Below, piece by piece: positions 59,488 through 64,000 of a stretch of DNA of 64,000 nucleotides. Location: NCBI RefSeq assembly GCF_000730565.1, contig NZ_BBIQ01000024.1:1-64000 (forward strand). Reading direction: 5' to 3'. The DNA comes from Pseudomonas fulva NBRC 16637 = DSM 17717 (GTDB lineage: Bacteria; Pseudomonadota; Gammaproteobacteria; Pseudomonadales; Pseudomonadaceae). Position 1 is the stretch's first letter. Each line of letters starts with the position of its first letter. Under the pieces are notes generated by a model. The model made no database searches. It worked only from the letters and a program-made list of their open reading frames with translations, and was not told the origin of the DNA. The position numbers and the translations under genes were made by a program.

Positions 59488-61535
59488 GCTGCCGACTCTT
59501 CGGCCAGACCGCTGTGGCGCAGCAAGGCGTCAATGGACGGCTCGCGACCGCGGAAGTCGACGAACAATACCATCGGCGCACGCGAGCCGCCGCGTGCCAG
59601 CACCGCTTCGCGGAACGCCCGGCCTGTTTCGGCATTGAAAACGCCTTCTTCCTCGAACCGCGAGAAGGCATCGGCCGACAACACTTCAGCCCATTTATAG
59701 CTGTAGTAGCCTGCGGCATAACCGCCCGCGAAGATGTGCGCAAAACTGTTGGGGAAGCGGTTATAGGCCGGTGGGCGCATGACCGACACTTCATCGCGCA
59801 CCCCTTCGAGCACCTGCAGTACCGTACGGCCGTCACCGTGGCTGGCGTGAAGCTCAAAGTCGAACAGCGAGAACTCGAGCTGGCGCACCATCATCATGCC
59901 CGACTGGAAGTTCTTCGCAGCCAGCATCTTGTCCAGCAGGTCCTGCGGCAGCGCCTCGCCAGTTTCGTAATGGCCGGAGATCAAGGCAAGGCCTTCGGGC
60001 TCCCAGCACCAGTTCTCCATGAACTGGCTGGGCAGTTCTACCGCATCCCATGCCACGCCGTTGATGCCGGACACTCCCGCGTGGTCGATGCGGGTCAACA
60101 GGTGGTGCAAGCCATGGCCGAACTCATGGAACAGCGTCGTGACCTCGTCATGGGTCAGCAAGGCAGGTTTGCCCGGCGCGGCAGGGGTGAAGTTGCACAC
60201 CAGGTTGGCCACCGGGCTTTGCAGTTTGCCCTGAGCCGTTACGCGACGGTCACGCGCACCGTCCATCCAGGCACCGCCACGCTTGTTGGCGCGGGCATAG
60301 AGGTCGAAGAAGAAACGCCCCACATGCTGGCCGTTCTCCTTGATCTCGAACAGACGTACATCCGGGTGCCAGGCATCGAACTGCTTGAGCTCGTTGATCT
60401 CGATGCCGTACAGGCGCTGCACGATGCTGAATAGACCGCCTAGCACCTTGTCGATGGGGAAGTAGGCGCGCAGTGCTTCCTGGGACACGCTGTAGCGCTG
60501 CTCTCGCAGCTTCTCGCCAAAGTAGCCGGCATCCCAGCTGGCCAGCTCGGGACAACCCTGTTCGGCAGCATAGGCCTTGAGCTGGGCCAGGTCGCGGGCG
60601 GCGAAGGGCTTGGAGCGCTTGGCCAGATCGCGCAGGAAGCTCAACACCTGGTCGCTGGACTCGGCCATCTTGGTCGCCAGGCTGAGCTCGGCGTAGTTCT
60701 TGTAGCCCAGTAATTCGGCAAGCTCCTGGCGCAGATCGAGAATCTGCTGCATCACCGGACCGTTATCGAACTGCCCCGCGTTCGGGCCCTGATCCGAAGC
60801 GCGGGTACAGTAGGCCGCATACAGCTCTTCGCGCAGCGCGCGGTCGCTGGCGTAGGTCATCACCGCGTAATAGCTGGGGAACTCTAGCGTGATCAGCCAG
60901 CCCTCGAGGTCCTTGGCGGCGGCAGCGGCGGCCATCTGGGCCTTGGCCGAGTCGGGCAGGCCGTCGAGCGTGGTTTCGTCGGTGACGTGCTTGCTCCATG
61001 CCTGGGTGGCATCCAACAGCTGGTTGGAGAAACGGCTGCCCAGCTCGCTGAGTTTGCTCTGCACCTCAGCGTAGCGCTGCTGTTCTGCGGCGGGCAGGTC
61101 GATGCCCGACAGGCGGAAGTCGCGCAATGCATGTTCAAGGATGGTCTTTTGCGCCACATCGAACGAGGCAGCTTCAGGGCTTGCAGCCAGTGCCTGGTAG
61201 GCATCGAACAGCGCGCGGTTCTGCCCAAGCTCCGTGGAGTAGGCACTCAGCGCTGGCAGGCAGGCCTCATAGGCTTCACGCAACGCTGGGCTATTGCACA
61301 CCGCATTGAGGTGGCTCACCGGGCTCCAGGCGGCCCCGAGGCGGTCGTTCAGTTCGTCCATCGCCAGCACCAGGCCTGCCCATGTAGGCGCTGCGCCTTG
61401 TTCTTCAAGAATCCTGGCAATGGCTTTACGGTTGTCGGCCAGGATCGCTTCGATCGCCGGCAGCACGTGCTCTGCACGGATTTGCGAGAAGGGCGGCAGA
61501 TCGTGGGATTGCAGAAGCGGGTTGTTCGCAGTCAC
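59484..61535 (-). CDS. prlC: Oligopeptidase A
   Basis: This 683-residue M3 zinc peptidase has the motif FHEFGHGLHHLLTR (HExxH) and distal features such as GISGINGVAWDAVELPSQFM. The length matches E. coli PrlC (680). It degrades short peptides, including cleaved signal peptides, in the cytosol. I chose the GTG at 61535, giving MTANNPLLQSHDLPPF, which matches the family; an in-frame upstream start adds a Cys/Phe-rich stretch. It is coupled to the YheV gene. The divergent neighbour is the gamma-carbonic-anhydrase-like gene. Confidence 0.95.
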   Translation of the reverse strand: MTANNPLLQSHDLPPFSQIRAEHVLPAIEAILADNRKAIARILEEQGAAPTWAGLVLAMDELNDRLGAAWSPVSHLNAVCNSPALREAYEACLPALSAYSTELGQNRALFDAYQALAASPEAASFDVAQKTILEHALRDFRLSGIDLPAAEQQRYAEVQSKLSELGSRFSNQLLDATQAWSKHVTDETTLDGLPDSAKAQMAAAAAAKDLEGWLITLEFPSYYAVMTYASDRALREELYAAYCTRASDQGPNAGQFDNGPVMQQILDLRQELAELLGYKNYAELSLATKMAESSDQVLSFLRDLAKRSKPFAARDLAQLKAYAAEQGCPELASWDAGYFGEKLREQRYSVSQEALRAYFPIDKVLGGLFSIVQRLYGIEINELKQFDAWHPDVRLFEIKENGQHVGRFFFDLYARANKRGGAWMDGARDRRVTAQGKLQSPVANLVCNFTPAAPGKPALLTHDEVTTLFHEFGHGLHHLLTRIDHAGVSGINGVAWDAVELPSQFMENWCWEPEGLALISGHYETGEALPQDLLDKMLAAKNFQSGMMMVRQLEFSLFDFELHASHGDGRTVLQVLEGVRDEVSVMRPPAYNRFPNSFAHIFAGGYAAGYYSYKWAEVLSADAFSRFEEEGVFNAETGRAFREAVLARGGSRAPMVLFVDFRGREPSIDALLRHSGLAEESAA

Positions 61536-61637
61536 GGTTTGGATACCTTGGCAGAAGAAACACAGCCCCATCTTAATTACAATCGACGCCGACCGCAGCA
61601 GGCAGCCAGCCTATCGGCACACATGAGGAACACTATC

Positions 61638-62186
61638 ATGGCCATTCGAAGCTTCCAGCAACACCATCCCAAGCTCGGAGCGCGGGCCTTCGTCGACCGC
61701 TCGGCGGTGGTACTGGGCGATGTGGAGATCGGCGAAGACAGTTCGGTCTGGCCATTGGTGGTCGTGCGAGGCGACATGCACCGCATCCGTATCGGCGCGC
61801 GGACCAGTGTGCAGGACGCCAGTGTGCTGCACATCACCCACGCCAGCCCGTTCAACCCTGATGGCTTTGCGCTGATCATCGGTGACGAAGTCACCATCGG
61901 GCACAAGGTCATGCTGCACGGCTGCACATTGGGCAACCGCATCCTGGTCGGCATGGGCAGTACCGTCATGGACGGCGCCATCGTCGAGGACGAGGTGATC
62001 ATTGGCGCCGCCAGCCTGGTGCCACCGGGCAAGCGCCTGGTCAGTGGCTACCTGTACATGGGCAGCCCAGTCAGGCAGGTCCGGTTGTTGAACGACCAGG
62101 AGCGTGCCTTCTTCGCCTACAGCGCTGGCAACTATGTGAAGCTCAAGGACCAGCACCTGGCCGAGGGCTTCGATCAGCCAGACTGA
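61638..62186 (+). CDS. Gamma-carbonic anhydrase family protein (YrdA type)
   Basis: This is a 182-residue left-handed beta-helix protein with hexapeptide repeats. The three expected zinc histidines are present (VLHITH, then IGHKVMLHGC). YrdA/PaaY-like members may be carbonic anhydrases or thioesterases. The ATG at 61638 has GAGGA upstream. This is the second carbonic-anhydrase-type gene in the window, unrelated in fold to the beta-class enzyme near 53 kb. Confidence 0.9.
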   Translation: MAIRSFQQHHPKLGARAFVDRSAVVLGDVEIGEDSSVWPLVVVRGDMHRIRIGARTSVQDASVLHITHASPFNPDGFALIIGDEVTIGHKVMLHGCTLGNRILVGMGSTVMDGAIVEDEVIIGAASLVPPGKRLVSGYLYMGSPVRQVRLLNDQERAFFAYSAGNYVKLKDQHLAEGFDQPD

Positions 62187-62260
62187 TCGTTTTTCCACAG
62201 CCATGCGGGCACGGCTTGCCCGCCAGCATGCGGCGCAGCACTCAAGCGGAAACCTTCCCT

Positions 62261-62917
62261 ATGCACCAGCAAAACATTCTGTTCGACCTTGATGGCACCC
62301 TGACCGACCCACGCCTGGGTATCACCCGCTCCATCCAGTACGCCTTGGCGAAACTGGGTATCGACGAGCCAGACCTCTCACGCCTTGAACACTTCATCGG
62401 CCCGCCGTTGTTGCAGGCGTTCATGCAGTTCTACGGTTTCGACGAAGCCAAGGCCTGGGAGGCGGTCAACTTCTACCGTGAGCGCTTTCGCGTCACGGGC
62501 CTGTACGAAAACCTGGTGTTCGACGGGGTGCCGCAGCTGCTCGAGACCCTCAATGGCCAAGGCCGCACGCTCTACATAGCGACTTCCAAGCCGTGGGAAT
62601 TCGCGCGCGAAATTGCCCGCCACTTCGCCTTCGATCAGCATTTCAAAATGATCTACGGCAGCGAGCTGGACGGTACGCGAACCAACAAGGTCGAGCTGAT
62701 TCGCCACTTGCTGGACGAAGAAGGGCTGGACCCGGCGCACACGCTCATGATCGGCGATCGCAAGCATGACCTGATCGGAGCCCGTAGCAACGGTTTGCAG
62801 GCCGTGGCAGTAGGGTATGGGTTCGGAAGCCGCGAGGAACTGATGGCAGAAACGCCGGCGTTCCATTTCGCCTCCCTGGCCGAGATGCACGAGGCGTTCA
62901 ACAGGCAACCTCGCTGA
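62261..62917 (+). CDS. HAD superfamily hydrolase, Gph-like
   Basis: This 218-residue phosphatase has HAD motif I FDLDGTLTD, motif II (IATSKPWEF), motif III lysine (NKVELIRHLL) and motif IV MIGDRKHDLIGA. The cap domain is of the alpha-helical C1 type, as in phosphoglycolate phosphatase. The substrate cannot be read from the sequence. It lies downstream of the gamma-carbonic-anhydrase gene, 74 bases away, and probably shares its transcript. The ATG at 62261 begins MHQQNILFDLDGT. Confidence 0.88.
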   Translation: MHQQNILFDLDGTLTDPRLGITRSIQYALAKLGIDEPDLSRLEHFIGPPLLQAFMQFYGFDEAKAWEAVNFYRERFRVTGLYENLVFDGVPQLLETLNGQGRTLYIATSKPWEFAREIARHFAFDQHFKMIYGSELDGTRTNKVELIRHLLDEEGLDPAHTLMIGDRKHDLIGARSNGLQAVAVGYGFGSREELMAETPAFHFASLAEMHEAFNRQPR

Positions 62918-62943
62918 AGGGCTGGGCAACCGGCTAGCGCGAC

Positions 62944-64000
62944 CTAGCCCTTGGGCATCAACCCTTGCAAGGCTGCAGTACGCGCTGCGAGGGGCAATGA
63001 AGCCAGTTGCCCGACGCGCTCATAAAAGCGTTCCCAGTCACCTTCGACCTGGCGAAACAAAACCGAAAAAGCAGGCACCCACTGGTCGTACAGTCCGAAT
63101 GGCAGCAATTTCGCATTGTTCATCGGCCCATAGACCCAAGCGTCGTAACGCCTGTCGCCTCCCCATGGGCCATCGCGCAGCGAATGGTAATCGCGCCGCA
63201 ACCGCTCGAACTCGGCCCGCTTGGCCAAGCGCTTGGTTTGATCATCGGTGGGCGCCGCATAAAGGGCCTGTAGCCGTGCCCGCGTGGCCAGCACCAAGCG
63301 AATGAACTGCTCGCGCTGCGGACCATGGTCGTCGCCGGTGGCCGCCAGCCCACGGCTGAGCCGCCATTGCCGCGTGCCTTGCTGCTCCACGAACGACGCG
63401 AATGACTCGTTGAAGGCCGTATCGTCTTGCACATAGACACGCTGATGAGCCAGCTCGTGAAAGATCAGTGTGGCCAGGCGCTCTTCACCCCAGCCCATCA
63501 TCGATGACAGGATGGGGTCATCGAACCAGCCCAGGGTCGAATAGGTTTCAACGCCGCCCACATAGACGTCAAGGTGCTGCTGGCGCATCAACGCCGCTGC
63601 ACCCCGTGCTGCGCCCTGACGATAATAGCCGCGGTAAGCCACGCACCCGGCAATGGGAAAACAGTGGGTGACTGGCTGAAGCGACAACTCGGGGGTGGCG
63701 AAAACATTCCACACGACGTAGGGGCGGCCCAAGTCGGCGTACATCGTGTAGCTTCGGTTGTCGGGCAATTTCAGCTGCTGGGTGGCGAACGCTCGCGCTT
63801 GTTGGGCGTACTCCAGCCGAGCGCGCAATGGCACAGACGTGGCAGGATCAGCCATCACCTTCGTCACGGGCCGACGCGCCTGCAGCAGCTCCCACTGGCC
63901 GGCTGCCAGCTGGCCATAGTAGCCAGCGCTGCTGCAACCGTTGAGCAGCGCGGCGACCAGTAGCGGAACAAACCGGGTGAAAACACGGTCGAGTGCCCCA
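62944..64000 (-). CDS. Putative zinc aminopeptidase lipoprotein, 5' end outside the window
   Basis: The reading frame stays open from its stop to the right edge, and a lipoprotein signal (VPLLVAALLNGCSSAGYYGQ) appears at 63890-63965. The start codon therefore lies beyond base 64000 and this entry is partial. The zinc motif HELAH lies in LATLIFHELAHQRVYV, with a downstream NESFASFVE as likely third ligand. It matches the Pfam 'putative aminopeptidase' (Aminopep) family. It is probably anchored in the outer membrane and faces the periplasm. Substrate is unknown. Confidence 0.82.
   Translation of the reverse strand, partial: GALDRVFTRFVPLLVAALLNGCSSAGYYGQLAAGQWELLQARRPVTKVMADPATSVPLRARLEYAQQARAFATQQLKLPDNRSYTMYADLGRPYVVWNVFATPELSLQPVTHCFPIAGCVAYRGYYRQGAARGAAALMRQQHLDVYVGGVETYSTLGWFDDPILSSMMGWGEERLATLIFHELAHQRVYVQDDTAFNESFASFVEQQGTRQWRLSRGLAATGDDHGPQREQFIRLVLATRARLQALYAAPTDDQTKRLAKRAEFERLRRDYHSLRDGPWGGDRRYDAWVYGPMNNAKLLPFGLYDQWVPAFSVLFRQVEGDWERFYERVGQLASLPLAARTAALQGLMPKG

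Noticed and set aside
1..64000. CRISPR array, prophage, insertion sequence, tRNA or rRNA genes inside the window
   Set aside because: I saw no regularly spaced repeats, transposase, integrase, phage structural gene, or RNA gene body. The only stable-RNA signals are the outward promoters at the left edge.

Overview
The window is a chromosomal segment of a Pseudomonas of the P. putida type. The evidence is the GC-rich sequence, the protein sequences, and a gene order typical of the genus: algB-kinB; dsbA-cytochrome c4-engB-ErsA sRNA-polA-DUF2782-thrB; znuA/zur-znuC-znuB; katE; metNIQ. I see no prophage, insertion sequence, CRISPR array, tRNA or rRNA body. Most of it is core genome. Accessory-looking stretches are the DUF2388/DUF4105 cassette (9.6-12.6 kb) and a visibly AT-richer patch (53.7-56.0 kb).

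Layout. At 1-260 there are two tandem, strong leftward promoters of stable-RNA type, so an rRNA or tRNA operon probably starts just beyond the left edge. From 0.3-3.8 kb lies the glutarate/lysine catabolic pair gcdG-gcdH with its divergent LysR regulator. From 4.2-7.1 kb is the three-gene proton-translocating transhydrogenase pntAA-pntAB-pntB, followed by an acyl-CoA:carboxylate CoA-transferase. From 9.1-12.6 kb come a DUF1127 protein and a compact cassette of three DUF2388 secreted paralogues translationally coupled to a two-domain periplasmic peptidase-like protein. From 12.9-22.1 kb are membrane transport genes (CitMHS citrate carrier, TerC, Na/Pi cotransporter, SpmAB-like protein, GltP) interspersed with an M16 peptidase and a DUF5924/DUF2914 protein. 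Upstream of gltP is about 730 bp without a convincing gene that contains a strong composite RNA fold. From 22.9-24.8 kb are small envelope-stress proteins (Ivy-type lysozyme inhibitor, DUF1328, BON-domain protein), then the algB-kinB two-component system.

From 28.2-33.6 kb an EAL phosphodiesterase, an AmpDh2-like amidase, a DgcP-like GGDEF cyclase and an EEP-family hydrolase lie on the minus strand, followed by dsbA and cytochrome c4. A c5-type cytochrome gene next to these is decayed. The ErsA/Spot 42-like sRNA, with an AlgU-type promoter, lies between engB and polA. From 39.3-49.4 kb are thrB, the Zur-controlled zinc importer, a lipoprotein, the HPII-type catalase and the methionine importer. 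From 49.6-53.7 kb are a SCO-type copper chaperone, a conserved hypothetical, and a SulP transporter paired with a beta-carbonic anhydrase. From 54.1-57.0 kb are two tandem secreted paralogues of unknown family, then an SOS-box-controlled radical SAM protein. From 57.1 kb to the end are an M3 peptidase paralogue, prlC with a small zinc-ribbon gene, a gamma-carbonic-anhydrase-like protein, a HAD phosphatase and a right-truncated lipoprotein aminopeptidase.

Two themes recur: envelope stress and alginate-type control (AlgB/KinB, ErsA, Ivy, BON protein, DsbA), and metal or redox homeostasis (Zur/ZnuABC, SCO, cytochrome c4, catalase, transhydrogenase). The points most worth following up are the DUF2388/DUF4105 cassette, the structured region at 22.6-22.7 kb, the decayed cytochrome gene, the tandem unknown paralogues with a nearby orphan operator-like palindrome, and the LexA-box palindrome that also covers a ribosome binding site.
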